The position numbers and the translations under genes were made by a program. The notes beneath the pieces were generated by a model, which worked only from the letters and a program-made list of their open reading frames with translations, was not told where the DNA came from and did no database searches. Shown piece after piece: positions 49,498 through 62,209 of a stretch of 64,000 nt of DNA (positions are counted from its first letter, which is position 1; each line of letters begins with the position of its first letter). Where the stretch lies: assembly GCA_023014335.1 (NCBI GenBank), contig JAECYW010000017.1, positions 1,550,001-1,614,000 of the forward strand, written 5' to 3'. The DNA is from Galerina marginata (Eukaryota; Basidiomycota; Agaricomycetes; Agaricales; Galerinaceae).

Positions 49498-51369
49498 TTA
49501 GCGCTTATTGTTGATGCTAGGAGAAAATCCTACGCGGCCCCCATTTGAATGGTCAAGGGTCGAATACCCTAAGGAATGCATTAGTGCTGTATCTTCATGT
49601 ATTTTTTTCCTCCGTACATGATTTAAGAAATTCATCCCCTGTGCAACATTTAAGCAACGTGTCATGGAGAGTTGTTCATGGAAAGGAATACTGACCCACG
49701 ATCGCAAGGTTAGGCGGAAACCCCTGTCCGAGGGACAGTATGCCTCCAACACAATCTCTATACAACAGAAGCATCAGTACCGGACTTCCTCAGGCATTTC
49801 TCGACTTACGGAGAATTGGTGGCGATTGGCCCTAGATTTATAAATCTTAAGCAAGAAACGGAAAAACGAGAAGCGGTTCTTACCCAGATTGAAGTCGACG
49901 CTATGGATTGCAAAGTTCCGGCCACCGAACGAAAGTGAAATGGTGAAAACCCCGTCGCATGGAAAGGTATAAAAAGCTTAAGGAGTACCTGATCAAAAAG
50001 GATAAATATTACGAAGCAGGGAATTTACCAGGCCCATATTCTGGGGCAGGCTTGGAGCCAGGGATCTAAATTCCAAATCAAATCGAGTTCGTGGTTACAA
50101 GTAATAGGGCTAGACCCACCAATTTGTAGATCTTCGTCGCCAGAATTTCTGGTATATAAATCAAGGTCGTACCCGTGTCAATGACCTAAAAGTACCTAGT
50201 TTGAGAAGACATTTACAGAACAGGGATATTGATAGACTCACAGCAATTATATCGTCCGCCAATGCTGAGGTGCCGTTAACGGACATGCTATCCAACGCCA
50301 AGGGCCAGTACGTCTAGTGAATGTAAGCACAAGCTTGGACGAGGCAGCATGTTCATCCGCACCTTTGATACAAGAGGCACCCAATAAACCTTGCCAGTGC
50401 TTCTACTCTGGTCATAGCACCCAAAGCAAACCTCAGAGCCCACCTCCTTCCCCCTCTCAAGATGCACAGAAAACAGGGGCTCGACAACCTTCTCTTCCTT
50501 GATCAGGTTCTCGAAGAAGGTCGGCTTCCCCGACACAGAGATGGTACTGAACGCCATGCCCAGAATTCCACTGTTTGGATATGCGGCGAATTGCTCGGAC
50601 TCGCTAGAGACCGCGCCGAACGCCTGCTGCTGGATCGACATGTTGGAGCCCGAGCCTGAAAGTGGGAGGGAAATGACATCGGTTGCGAGTGCAGCGGATA
50701 CCCGCCCCGAGCCCTGTGCGCGATTTAGATAGAGGACACAGTGAGAACAAAAGAAAGAGACGCACATAAAACACATCAAACGTCCCCCCGTCCTCCTTGT
50801 AGGTCCTGCTTTTGCTCTTTTCGAACTGCTTCTTGCCGCTCGGGCACGACGTACAACCAGCTGGTACCCAGAGGTCTGCGGAGCCCGTGTCAACATCGAC
50901 AGTCAGTGCCTGGGGAGGCGTCCCAAAGTCGAGCGGGCCGTAGTAGAGCACGTCGAGGGAGTCGGAGATCATGTCGAGCAGGGGCATCTTTGCTGTTCGC
51001 GGGCCTGGAGAGGGTTGGGTGCCGGCATCAGGGCCTTCGGACATGCTGAAGAGAGGCATTTCTACAGCGACGTTGGCTGGTGCGACGACTGGGAAAGGAG
51101 GATTGGACTGGAGGATGGTTCCAGCCTTTGCGTATTTGACGAAAAGGCCCTCGAGTTCATTTTGCTAGAATCAAGAAAAGTTGATACGAGAGGAGTAGCT
51201 CGGATGTGAGACGTACAAAAAATTTAGCATCGAATAATTTGTGGTCAGTCGTGGGCTTAAGCGCTCTTCTGTGATGTTTGATTGGGATCGCGAAACCCCT
51301 GAAGGACGTCGGAGACGCGCAGACATTGAGTAGAAAGACGAGGGGCAGTAGAATAAACGCGGTGCGCAT
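49498..51369 (-). CDS. Secreted pepsin-like aspartic protease (A1)
   Basis: Signal peptide MRTAFILLPLVFLLNVCASP; a propeptide follows. The mature enzyme has the first catalytic motif VDVDTGSADLWVPAGC and, after several introns, the second IDTGTTLIYIPEILA. Further blocks are YPNSGILGMAFSTISVSGKP, FYTFPCDGVFTISLSFGG, CVGGILSLGQGFPPNLAIVG and the C terminus EFLKSW, YSTLDHSNGGRVGFSPSINN KR. Both active-site aspartates and the Cys pair around SCPSGK are kept. Such enzymes are secreted for protein breakdown, or vacuolar. About nine short introns; the last one joins SW to YST. No frame break is seen. Confidence 0.9.
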
Positions 51370-51622
51370 TGGATAGAAGAGGAACAGGCATTGTGCTGAG
51401 AGGTCTTTATGGTTTGTTGGAAAGTGTCCTGGCAGTCCGAGTCTTGTGGGTCATTGTGGGCGTCAGACCGCCCACGTGACTGACGTGAACTCTGGAAGGT
51501 TCGTGACGAACTTTTGTGCAATACTTAACCACCACCCACCACCGCAACATCCAATGGCCTTCTGTCAGACCTGGGCATCCACCTCATCCCATATCCGCCA
51601 CCCGTGGTTCGACACCACCATC

Positions 51623-52274
51623 ATGAAGCGCAAGCACCGTGAAACTGTGAGTCCAGACGAAGAGGTCGAGACTCAGAGTGCCAGCCATCTTCCAGGACCC
51701 GGCGCGCCTGTTGCTAGACCTGCTGTGAAGGCACCTCCGTTAAAGAGAAGGCGGTACAGCAATCTGGAGAATGGCTTTGCGCAGATGTCGCTGGGAGCAG
51801 TCGCGTCCGTCACGCCGTCTTTGCCAGTTCTCATGGACGCGGACATGCCTCCGGTGTCTACCGTTCCTCTGGCATATACTGAGCCGAGTATTCCAGAGGT
51901 GAAGATGAAGACGTCGTCGTGGTACGAACCTGAGCCTGATCGTATGTGGATATGCTATTCTTAACCTGCACCAACTCATAAAATGGGCCACAGGGATCGT
52001 GATCACGGACATGGACTCGTTTGCCAACTCTGACGAGGAAGAGGACGGGAACGTGACTATTAACCCAGTGCTGCTAGATCGGATCCGGTCAAACGCGATA
52101 GAAACGTCTACGACGGGGTCGACGAGCACGAGTCAAGCACTCGTATTGTTCAAACCGCTACTATTAGGTGACAAGGACAGGGAGCTAACGAGACTAACAG
52201 AGGAGCGAGAAAAGGAGGCGGTGAAGAGCACAGGGATAGTAGTAGATGATGATGCAATGGATGTGGAACCGTAG
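51623..52274 (+). CDS. Hypothetical nuclear-type basidiomycete protein
   Basis: Two exons; an intron of about 50 nt near 51944-51993 joins TSSWYEPEPD to RIVITDMDSF. The protein starts MKRKHRETVSPDEEVETQ, has a basic patch PPLKRRRYSNLENGFAQMSL that could be a nuclear signal, an acidic segment (SFANSDEEEDGNVTINPVLL) and ends VVDDDAMDVEP. Mostly disordered by composition. I do not recognise a family. An in-frame ATG at 51554 would add 23 residues; 51623 is preferred for its context. Divergent from the protease gene by about 250 bp. Confidence 0.6.
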
Positions 52275-52317
52275 GATAACATAGTGGACTGTACATGTCG
52301 AAAAGTAGTAATAATTA

Positions 52318-53104
52318 TCAGGAAGAGGAAGCAGAAGAGCCAAAGTGGATCATCTCCTCTGCGCGTCGTTGCATTTCAAGGTTCGTGGAGGGGTCGTACA
52401 TTTGGTATGAGAAGTTTGAGTGATGATGTCTTGCGTGGGCATGGGGATGGGGGACATGGTGCATCTGGATGGGTGCAGGGTAGGGCGAGCTGAGGGTGAT
52501 GGGGGCAGAGTTCATGGTGCCCTTTGAGGACGATGGGTGGGGGTGGTATAGGGGCTGTGTGTGCTTCTGCGGGGGAGACGATGTTGGTGCTGGGAGGGAC
52601 TGTAGATGGCGGCGATGGTAGTCCATGTTGAGCTGCTGCTGCTGCTGCTGGTGTTGGTGTTGGTGTTGGTGCTGGTGTTGATAAGGGGGCGGAGACGGGA
52701 TTGGAGACTGCTCTGGATCGGGGTCTGTGTCGAGCTGAAGATGGTCGTCGTCCATGTCGTGGTCTGCGATGGGGGGCGCGTCGAGCGACGAGGAAGCCTT
52801 CTGGGCAGCGATCTCCTCGGCGGTGAGGAAGCGACCGCCAGGGCCTCTGGGGCGCCTCATGGCATGTTTGTGGCGCGACTCGTGCAGATACGGCTGTGGT
52901 GAGCGGTCAGATGTGATATTTATGGGTGCTCAGCAATACCTTGCGCTGCCTGGAGAGCCTGTGGACCTCCTCGAGACGGGTGCGGGCGACTCTGCGCTTG
53001 AGAATGCGGAAGTACTGCTTTGCGTTGACATAGAGGGGCTCCTCGTCGTTGGGGAAGAGATTGTCAAAGAAGTTTGGAAAGAGATCATCTCGCTCGTTCT
53101 GCAT
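52318..53104 (-). CDS. HAP2: CCAAT-binding factor subunit HAP2 (NF-YA)
   Basis: After [20 protein letters not shown] comes the NF-YA core: [35 protein letters not shown] (subunit-association helix), an intron of about 50 nt near 52894-52945, then [20 protein letters not shown] and [11 protein letters not shown] (the DNA-contacting helix and GxGGRF loop). The rest is a disordered His/Gln/Pro-rich tail with a (CAC/CAA)-type repeat (52628-52680). HAP2 pairs with HAP3/HAP5 histone-fold subunits and binds CCAAT boxes, controlling respiration and iron or nitrogen genes in fungi. In this protein the core lies at the N terminus. Confidence 0.95.
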
Positions 53105-53175
53105 GGCAGCAGCTACAGCGATTGGTTGGAGCGAGCTGTCTTTTCAACTGTGACTGTCACACCCTCTCTTGCACC

Positions 53176-53922
53176 ATGGACGCCAAACTGAAAGCCCTCA
53201 AAGTCGTCGACCTCAAACAGATCCTCGCAAAGGCACAGGTCGCCGTCCCCGCAAAGGCCACAAAGAACGACCTCATCGCCCGCATCCAGGCCAGCAAGCC
53301 CGCCCTCGACGTCTATGCCGCTCTCTATCCCCAGGACGACCTCCTCGCGCCTCCCGAAGAGTATGTCGCTGCACTCGTCTCTTTCGTCTTCTCATTCTCT
53401 CTAGGGTCGACTGGAATGTAGACCAGCTCGACTCACCCCCCCAGGAGAAGCAGAAACCCGCCTCCGACCCAGCCCCGCCACCACCAGCCCCTGCCGCGAC
53501 TCCTGCTGCACCCATCCCCGTGTCTGCACCCACCGCTGCTGCTGCAGACGACGAACTCGAGAAGAAAAGGACAGCGTGCCGCTCGCTTTGGCATCCCCTT
53601 TGTCGAGCCCCAGCAGAAAAGGGCGAAACCCATCGTTCCTGGAGTTGTGCGTCTCTTTCCTCCTTCCTAGACTTTTCCTAAGACCTCTTCAGGATCCCAA
53701 GAAGCTCGAAGAACGCGCCGCACGGTTCGGCATCCCCACCGTTCCCCCCACGGCCACCAACGGCAAGAAGCGCGCTGCATCTCACGCCGCAGAAGTCGAC
53801 CCAGAAGAGCTCGAGAGACGTAAAAAGAGGGCAGAACGTTTTGGTCTCGCCGTGCGTCCTTGTCTTCCTCCTCTCTTCCTCCCCCCCTTCTCATCTTTTT
53901 CTTTCTTCAGAACAAAGCATGA
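53176..53922 (+). CDS. THO1: SAP-domain mRNA-export factor (Tho1/SARNP-like)
   Basis: The N-terminal SAP domain reads MDAKLKALKVVDLKQILAKA and ATKNDLIARIQASKPALDVY. After a Pro/Ala-rich linker come repeats of the SARNP type: RAARFGIPFVEPQQKRAK, KLEERAARFGIPTVPPTATN and ERRKKRAERFGLANKA at the end. Tho1/CIP29 binds nucleic acid and Sub2/UAP56 in mRNP assembly; the RFG repeats contact the helicase. The first RFG repeat is entered only after a one-base frame change: dropping the C at 53572 gives KKRKRAARFGIPF. Exons end at about 53360, 53648 and 53849; TGA at 53920-53922 comes from the short last exon. The symbol is by family. Confidence 0.85.
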
Positions 53923-54129
53923 TCTTGTATACCGCTATGCTACCACATGTACCGTTACGCTAATCAAATGCTGTTATTTATCCCGCTGCGCGTTCCCTTT
54001 ACCCCGTACTGCTCCCCAGCATCATGTGATCGATCCTTTTGAGAGCCTCAAACAATGACATTGCTACTTGTTGCCCTTGGCCCATGTTCTATTCCTTTAT
54101 CTTCCCAATCCTATCATAACTCCTTCACC

Positions 54130-55486
54130 ATGCCTCTCCTCAGGAAGACCACAGACATGGGCTGGCCCCAGACAGACGCCCTGTGGATTTACACCCTTCT
54201 CCCTGAACCCACCCTATCCCATGAGCTCCAGCGTCTGTCCTTTGCAAACTCCATCGGCAACACAGACGTTGTCTCCTTTCAGCCCTGTCCAAACCCTGAA
54301 CATGCCAACCAAGATCGTTTCGTGATCAAAGACTGGCCACTTGCCAATGGCACTTGGACCTTTCGCGCCATCTTTGATGGTTCCTCTTCTCTTTTCACTT
54401 TATTATATTGCTTCTAATGCCATTTACAGGTCATGCTGGACACGAAACTGCCGACTACGCTGCCGCCAAACTACCCGACGCTGTGAAAGACCACCTAACG
54501 GAGGCTCTACGACACACCCAGCAACCCGTGGCGTCTGCGATAAGCGACGCGTTGACAAGGGCCATCTCCTCCTTTGACAAATCCATCGGAGACGCGCTCG
54601 TCAACATCTTCCCCGACCAAGATGCCTTGGCGAAAATGTCAGACGAAGAGATCCAGCGTATCATCAATGACGACGGCCCCAACTCGGAAGCTGTTGTGCG
54701 GTGCATGCGCGGTACGACCGTGCTTGTGACGCTGGTGGATCCCTCAAAGTCGAATATGTGGGTGGCGAGTTTGGGTGATTGTGCGGCGAGTAAGATTGTT
54801 TCTGCGGGTCACAAACAATGATAATAATACAGTCCTAGTTCTCGGAACCAAAGACTGCATCTGGGCGGTGGACATCTACGGTGCTCAGCTCTGCGCACAA
54901 CGGAGAAAACAGAGTCGAGGCAGACCGTGTCAGAAGCGAACACCCGGGCGAACAAGAGTGCGTCATGGACGATCGCGTGCTCGGCGCGATTGCCGTCACA
55001 CGAGGTAGTTTGATTTTCAATCACCATGGACCCACAACTAACCACACACACACAGCCGTGGGCGATTTCAGCTTCAAGCTCCCCGCCGTCTACACCAACC
55101 GCGTCTTCCTCAACTCCCGCCCCGGCTTCGTCATCCCGGAGAAGGTCCGCAGCTTCATCGGCCGCAACCTCACACCGCCCTACATGTCCGGCACCCCCGA
55201 CGTAGAGCACATCGAGCTCTCAGGGGACACCTTCCTCATAATGTGCACCGACGGCATGATGGATCTCTACGAAGACGACCGGCTCAAGCTGGACGCCGTC
55301 CTCTCCAAGGCGTGGGTGCGGCTGGTGGGCGAGAACCTCGACCTCGCCGAGGGTAAAAATCTGGCGCTGCAGCTCCTCCGCGACGGCCTGGGCGGGACTG
55401 ACGAGGAGAAGGTGTCGCGGATGATCACAGTGGAAATGGCGTTTAGATGGATAGACGACACGACGATCATCGTCCTGCGCTTGTGA
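54130..55486 (+). CDS. PP2C-family protein phosphatase
   Basis: Motifs in order: NQDRFVIKDW (Asp of motif 1), RAIFDGHAGHETADYAAAKL (the metal-binding DGH), SNMWVASLGDCAA, VLGTKD, ASGRWTSTVLSSAHNGENRV, DDRVLGAIAVTRAVGDFSFK, LIMCTDGMMDLYEDD and IDDTTIIVLRL. All metal-binding aspartates are kept, so a Mg/Mn-dependent Ser/Thr phosphatase is expected. The layout, with a long insert before VTRAVGDF and FxNSRP downstream, resembles the pyruvate dehydrogenase phosphatase/Ptc5 branch, but no clear presequence is seen. A one-base frame change is needed at about 54856 (GTKD to ASGRW). Introns: about 54380-54429, 54789-54832, 55004-55054. Confidence 0.9.
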
Positions 55487-55574
55487 CGTAATATATTTGG
55501 CTGATCCAAACAATGCGATTATCTTTCCTTTGCAATAATTAGTCACGGATTGTATTACTTAGCACTCAACCACC

Positions 55575-57153
55575 ATGGCAGACTCTCAGCTCTATACCTG
55601 CCTTTCATGTTCCATCGCCTTTCTCTCGCCAGAGGACCAGAGTTGGTATTCTGTTATTTCACCCTCGACTGCGATATTTATGATTTGTTGCAGGAGTCCA
55701 TTACCGTTCAGACCACCACAGATATAACATGAAGCGGCGGGTCGCCTCACTACCCCCCATCAGCGTCGAAGTCTTCAACCAAAAGGTCCTCGAAAGAAGA
55801 ACAGAGACGGCCGTCATGTCATCTGCCAAGGGATCGTCATGTGAAGTTTGCAAGTGCGTCTCCTCAATGTCCTAAAACTTGACCCCATCGTGATAATATT
55901 TCTAGCAAAGTATATACAACCGAAAATGCCTATAGATCACATATTCAGTCCAAGAAGCACCGCGAAAACGAGGTTAAAGCTGCTTCGAAGCCTGCTCGGG
56001 AACCCACCATAGAGCTCACAGACGTTTCCGTGACAGAACCAACCTCTCTCGACAAAGACAGCGCGGAACCCACCCCCGCAGCAGACGAAGAGAACGCTGG
56101 CTCAGATTCCGAAGTCCTGAAAACCATAGACGAAAAAATCGCCGCCGCCCGATCGCGCCTCTCTCCGATACACTGTCTCTTCTGCCCGCAGACATTCCCC
56201 ACCCTCGATGAAAACCTCACGCACATGTCCGTCGCGCACTCTTTCTTCATCCCCGACGCCGAATACCTCGTCGACATCCCCGGGCTGATCGCCTACCTCG
56301 GCGAGAAAATCGCCGTGGGCAACGTGTGCATATTCTGCAACGAAAAAGGCCGCGAGTTCAGGAGCATGGATGCTGTGCGGAAACACATGGTGGACAAGAG
56401 CCATTGTAAGATCGCGTATGAGAAAGAGAAAGACCGGCTCGAGCTTTCAGACTTTTACGATTTCACGGCCTCCTACCCCGACACAGAGACAACATCGAAG
56501 AAGAAGAAAGCGGCTTCAAGTGAGGAAGATGAAGAATGGGAAGATGCAGACGACGTAGAGAACGATCAAGTCGACGAAGTTGTAGACGAATCCGCTTCCG
56601 ACTCTGAAAGCGATGCCTCTTCAGAAGACGACTCTGACTCCGACTCCATCCCCGACAACCAGCTCACCTACGGAGACACCGAATACGAGCTCGTCCTCCC
56701 ATCCGGCGCCAGGATAGGTCATCGCACCATGCGCAGATACTACGTACAGTCCTTCCCCGGCGCACCGCGCGGGAACAAGTCAGAAGATCCCAACTCTGGA
56801 GCCGCTCTCGTGCGTCGACTGCTCGCTGACAAAAACTCTGCACTTGTCCCGCGTAAAGGTGGATTTGGCGCTTATGGCAGTGGCACGGACGTCGTTAAGG
56901 CCAGGAATCGGGGCGAGGCTCGGGAAGCTGGTCGGCATGTAAGAGAGTTCCGCGATCAAAAGCGGAGGGAGGACTTCAAGACCAAGGTTGGGTTCATTCA
57001 CAACGCGCAGAAACATTATCGGGACCCCTGTACGTCTTTCTTGCTCTCCTTCAATTTGTCCATCCTATTCAATAGCCTTTTTATAGTGTTACAGGTTCGC
57101 AATGATTACCAGGCTTTCTGCAAATTTACTAACCATCATCTTTTTACCAGTGA
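55575..57153 (+). CDS. REI1: 60S ribosome biogenesis zinc-finger protein Rei1 (ZNF622)
   Basis: Four C2H2-type fingers: CLSCSIAFLSPEDQ...HYRSDHH, CEVCNKVYTTENAYRSHIQS, CLFCPQTFPTLDENLTHMSV and CIFCNEKGREFRSMDAVRKH. An acidic region and the family block YELVLPSGARIGHRTMRRYY follow, then FKTKVGFIHNAQKHYRDP. Rei1 acts in the cytosol in late 60S maturation, helping release Arx1 and probing the exit tunnel. The 3' end is best explained by an 8-nt exon (57087-57094) giving LLQ, and a last exon that begins with the stop codon TGA (57151-57153), yielding the expected RDPLLQ end. Introns: 55642-55690 approx, 55856-55905 approx, 57030-57086, 57095-57150. Confidence 0.93.
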
Positions 57154-57344
57154 TCTCGAAGCGGAGGATGTCCTTGTTGGTAGTAGTACTTGCATCTCAG
57201 GCTCATTTATGGGTTGTATTAGAGTAATTCGTATTATGTTTCAGGAAGCCAACACAAAAACAATGAAGCGCGGACTCTGAGGGTATAGGACATGAACTTG
57301 CAAACAATAAACAGCACACAAGAATAATAAAAAACGTTCCGATC

Positions 57345-60300
57345 TCAATATAAATACGCTGCAGGAACCACTCCTTCCTGACCTGTCCGAATGTCGCGTG
57401 CATACCACCATCTGTATTTTGCAATCAGCACTGAAATTAACAGAACCATAAAAAGACGTACGCAGGGTCTCTATCATCCAACACCTCCACTTCAGCACCA
57501 GATGACAACGGCAATTCACCCTCTCCTGTGCCATCAAAGGAATATCTTGCATGCGCTGGTCGACTTGTCTCTTCCGCAAGCAGACCACCCGCAGCGTCTG
57601 ACGGTGTCTCGGCGCGGACATAATTGCTAGCATCAGGCCCGAACGGATCCTGTTCAGCACGCGGGCTGCCTGTAGATTTCTCCTCCTTTTCGGCATTATA
57701 GTTGCTATACGGGCTTGCCCCAGTGATTGTTGTCCGTGTCGCAGCATTGATATGCTCCAAAAGCGAAGAGGGTCGACGATGCGTTGAATCGTCGTCGTCC
57801 TCTTCTACTGCGTCAAGCTTGTTAAATTTATCGTCTTTACGAGAGAAAAGGGTCCATAAGATTCCGATTAAAGCGAGCAGGAAGACCACTCCTGCTGCGA
57901 TTGCAATTGAGATGAGAATGACGACTCCCGTGGCCAAGAAACCTAAATAACGGTTTTGAGTAAATACCAAGCAATTCATGGGAAAGAACGCACGTCGTTG
58001 ATTGAAGCTGAAAGAGGAGAAGGAGTGAAAGAGGGAGGACACGGAGCCTGCCGAACCACTCGCCGAAGTAGAAACAACGAAAGGAATCATACTCTGTCCA
58101 TCATACAAGGCAGATGACGCATTTCCGGACGATGTTGACAATGAACCTGAAATCATAAGCATGCGGTCCGACTGGATTATGCCATTGGCTGTGTGCGTGT
58201 TTTGTAAAGGAACCATGGTGAGTTGAGCAACTGTAGTACCCTCTTGGAAAGATGACCCTTGGGATATGATAATGAGTGAAAGATCCGGGTAACAACCAGG
58301 AGAAACTCACCCAACGTGGCCCATTTTACACCATTCCAGAAAGATAGGTACGAAGTCGATCCATCGCTTGACCTTGAAAAATAATTAGGTCAAAAGCCAT
58401 ACACAACCAAATTAAATTCCACCCACATTCCAGCAGCAAAGAGACTGCTTATATTGCCACTGTTCACCTCGACAGCAGATACAGGTCCTGGAATATCCGA
58501 GTTGGCGCCCACAGCAGTCCATGTTGCATTGTCGATGCTAAACTGGGCAACATTGGCTGGTGTGTTATCAGAGAGAGAAATGGAACCTCCGGCGATAAGG
58601 ACGTTTTGGTTAGTCTAAAAATCGCCAATTAATATGGCAGGTGAGATGAAGATGTCGGAATACGTACACCACCATACGCCACAGATGCCACCTCTCCTTG
58701 AATTCCACTTCCCAACGCATTCCATTGCTTGGTTGTTGTGTCGAAGCTGCAGATACCAGGGCAGCGTAACGAACCAGCTTGTGAGAAAGAACCGGCGATG
58801 ATAAGAGTAGTGGGCTTGGAGGTTGACTTCGAGATAGACCGAACGACGACTGTGGAACCTGAATTTGGTTGTAACGACTGGAGTCCGTTGAGATCCCATG
58901 CGTTAGCCGACAGGTCGTACAAAGCCAGTCCGTTGACCGACGCTCCAGGGATTGTGAATTCTCCGCCAACAAACAAAGAGTTTCCATCGACAAGTAGAGT
59001 CCGAACGGTACCGTTAACTTGAGGACCGGCCAGTGCTTCGACGATGGATGACGATGCGTCGTAAAGGGCTACAGCTTCAGCCAGCGTCGATGATCCGGTT
59101 GCCGTAAAGGAGAAGTTGCCACCTATTATTGTGAGTTCCTTGGAAGACGAGCTATTCGTCCAGAAAGCACCGGCTAAGACTGCAGGCGCAGTTGCGGGAA
59201 GTGCGGCTGGAAGGGTAGCCTGGTGAGTGATACTCTGCCTTGAAAAGATATGGGAAAATTTCATGTGCGAAATCCATGCACTTGCGCTGGGCAGCTGCGC
59301 CCGACGCCTTAACGTCGAGGGTGATGCCGAGGGGGAAACGGAGCCACCAAGGCCGATTGGCAGCGGCGAGACCACAGGACCACTGTCACTGTTATCCCCG
59401 TTCTTGAGCATGATAATGCCAGAGGCTCCGAATTTCTGCGAAGCTGCGACATTGCCAGCGACAAATTGGGACGTTGTACCATTTCCAATGAAGGACATCT
59501 TTCCAACAACGAATCCTCCGCTGTTCACCCATGAACCTGTGGCGATATCCCAGGACGCAAAACCGGCTGCGCCTATTCCAGTTCCAGCTATTTGTGTGAA
59601 ATTGCCTGCAACCTGAATTTGGCCATTGGTTAGTCCGAGGCTGGATACAGCGCCGTTTAAGCCAGCAACCAGAGGGCTCCATGAGTTCTTTTGGACATCA
59701 TAGAGAGCAAGACCCCCTAATTTGCCTTGGGTCGATCCAGATCGAGTATCCGTGAAGGCTCCACCAACGAATAATTGGTCGCCATGAAGGACGAGAGAGG
59801 TCACTTCCCCATTAAGACCGCCCTCTGCCATTCCGGCCAGAGCACCATTCTTAAAGGCAACAATATTGGAAGATCCCGATGCTGATCCGGACCCAAGACT
59901 GAAAGCGCCTCCGACGAAGATGCCCGACGGGTGATGAGCAACGGCATTCAGACCCAAGTTTGGTGAAGTCAAGGAAGTAACTCCTCCCATACCATTTAGG
60001 ATGCTGAACCCAAGGGTATCCAACGACGTCAATGTTGAATTAGGAAATACCGTCTTTCCGTTGATAGTGGAACCAGCGGAATCAAGACTGCGAGGCCATT
60101 CTAAAAATCCAAATCCACGGGCCAAACCTGCCGCGTTATTCGAGTTGCCGTTGCTGTTATTTCCAGAAGAGGTAGCATTGGCTGACGTCAATACCAACTG
60201 CACTCGATCTGCGACAAGTTCATAATTTCCATTCTGGCCGGTACCCGCTGGCGTCTCCGCAAGGCCCATGGTGACTGTGGTAACGAAGTCGGGCGAGGAG

Positions 60301-61900
60301 GGTAAGATAGGGCCACTGTATAGCAGGACTGTGGCATCGTCTTGATTCTGTTGAGATATCGTCTTGAAAAAAGTTTCGAGGCCTGCACCAGGAAATACGG
60401 TGACACTGACAGAGGTTCGAGAAGCGCAATCTTGGAAGTTTGTGCATCCTGGAATAAGAAGATTGATGTCGTAGTTCCCGGAGGCTGAAACATATGGATG
60501 CCAGGTAAAGGTTGGACCTGCGCTAGCCGGCGTTCCAACTGGGACTTCAGAGACCATAACAGTTTGAACTGTACCCGGTATATTTGTTTTGGCGACCTTA
60601 GGTGTCCATTCACCTGTATTCGTAGAGTTGGAAGGGTTCGGCGCGAAACACGACAAAGTGTTGTTCGCGTCGACTGAAGACGCGAATGCACCGGTCGAAA
60701 GAAGTTGAAGAATATGCAAACCAGGAGCCGTTCCGGTGAACTGTGATAGCTTGATTTGTACTCCAGTGATATCCAGGGGACTATCAAACAGGAAATCCTG
60801 GTAGAGAACCGAAGAGTCTGTTGACAATGGACATGGGTCGGTACAGGTCTGATTTTGTCCTGTGGTTGGGTCAAGAAACTTCAATGTCCGGACATTATTA
60901 TCTGGGATCGTGGTGACGCTGAACAGTCAAAAAGGTCAATCAAAAGTACAAAGGATCGTGAGAACGAAGTGCGTACCTAAATCCAGTGGTTCCATGGTTC
61001 GGCTGAAACGTGTTTCCAAGACGTACGCCGTTGGCGGAGATGAAGGAGAAGCTTCGAACGGTAATTAATGGAGAGGAATTGTCTTCAGCGAACCAGGTGT
61101 TTCCACTCCCATCTGGCCCCAAGGGGCAAAGAACGTTATTGATGGTGCTGAACCCAGCGAGACTCGAGGAGGGAGAGGCGTCAATTTGGGCATTTTCCAA
61201 AGGGACGGGAACCAGTGAGGAGGAGAAAGGCGAAGCACCGGGTGAGAAGGGTACATTGGGGTTATTGGTGCCATTCAAAATCGCGTTTGTGCCAAAGGAT
61301 GTGATAAACGATCCTGCGAAAAAGATACTGGCGTCTGACGAATTTGTAGTGATAGAGGCGACTTCAGCTTGCGCGCCGGATACGCCAGTGAAGGGTGGGC
61401 TGGACCAAGACGCAGCCTTGAGGTCGTATACGGCGATTGCGGATCCCGGTGATGAGAAACTTCCGCCTACCCAAAGCTTATTCTCCTTGGTATCACAAAA
61501 CAGAGCGTTTACCTGGCCGTTGGGTCCACTGGATCCCACGGGGGCGAAGGTGGCTGATGAAGGGGTGTAGGACGCGATATTGGACGCAGTAACGCCATTG
61601 ATGGACGTGAATTGGCCTGCGAGGTAGAAGATGTTGTTGAGAGAGCAGCCTGCGAGGATGCTCCCGCCCGAGTTGGTGGACGCGAGCCGTGTAAGTGAGC
61701 CGTCGGAGGCACGCGCTAAGCAGTGTCGAGGATGTTGGGTCGAATGAGACGGAGGAGTTGGAGAAAAGGTCTAGACCGGCGAATGCACCTGCGAGGCCGA
61801 CCTTGCCCATGCGGTCAAAGTCGACCTGAGGAAGTGCGGCGAGGGACTCATGGAAACAGAGGGCGACGGCGAGGGTGAGAGCGGGTAATTGGCGCAACAT
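57345..61900 (-). CDS. RAX2: Cell-polarity protein Rax2 with C-terminal SH3 domain
   Basis: Signal peptide in MLRQLPALTLAVALCFHESL, then the Rax2 start LPQVDFDRMGKVGLAGAFAG. A large extracellular part with beta-propeller/kelch-like repeats follows (GGLALYDVQKNSWSPLVAGL, VNGLALYDLSANAWDLNGLQ). Near the C terminus are a membrane segment (FLATGVVILISIAIAAGVVF) and an acidic cytoplasmic tail. It closes with an SH3 domain: ARYSFDGTGEGELPLSSGAE, VEVLDDRDPA and, after an intron (57412-57461), WWYARDIRTGQEGVVPAAYL Y. Rax2 marks growth sites with Rax1 in yeasts. One frame change of one base near 61713-61716 (SSTLLS to RASDGSLTRLA). Total length about 1,350 residues. Confidence 0.9.
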
Positions 61901-62209
61901 CTAGCAGAGCATGCAGGGGGATGGGTATAAGTCCTCAGGCGGGAGGAATACCTTGGAGAAAAGAGAGTCAGGAGATTGGGACAACGTCGAGGAGGGTTGA
62001 CCGTCTCTTTCAAAAACTCACAAACCGTCGTCAACACACTTTGTTGAATTACGTAATCAATCACGCTTCAATCTATCTACATTTACTCTAGCTCATACGT
62101 CCGACTTGGGCACTACGTCTGAAAGGTCCGAACTCAATCCTATTCCGTTCAGGAAACTCGACGCCTGATCCATTGCCCTGTCGTCTTGTAAGAAAGGGGT
62201 AATTAACAG
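61901..62209. other. RAX2 upstream region
   Basis: 309 bp between the RAX2 start and the stop of the small mitochondrial gene, which lies upstream on the same strand. The part next to RAX2 should hold its promoter. No repeat or RNA gene was recognised. Confidence 0.35.
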
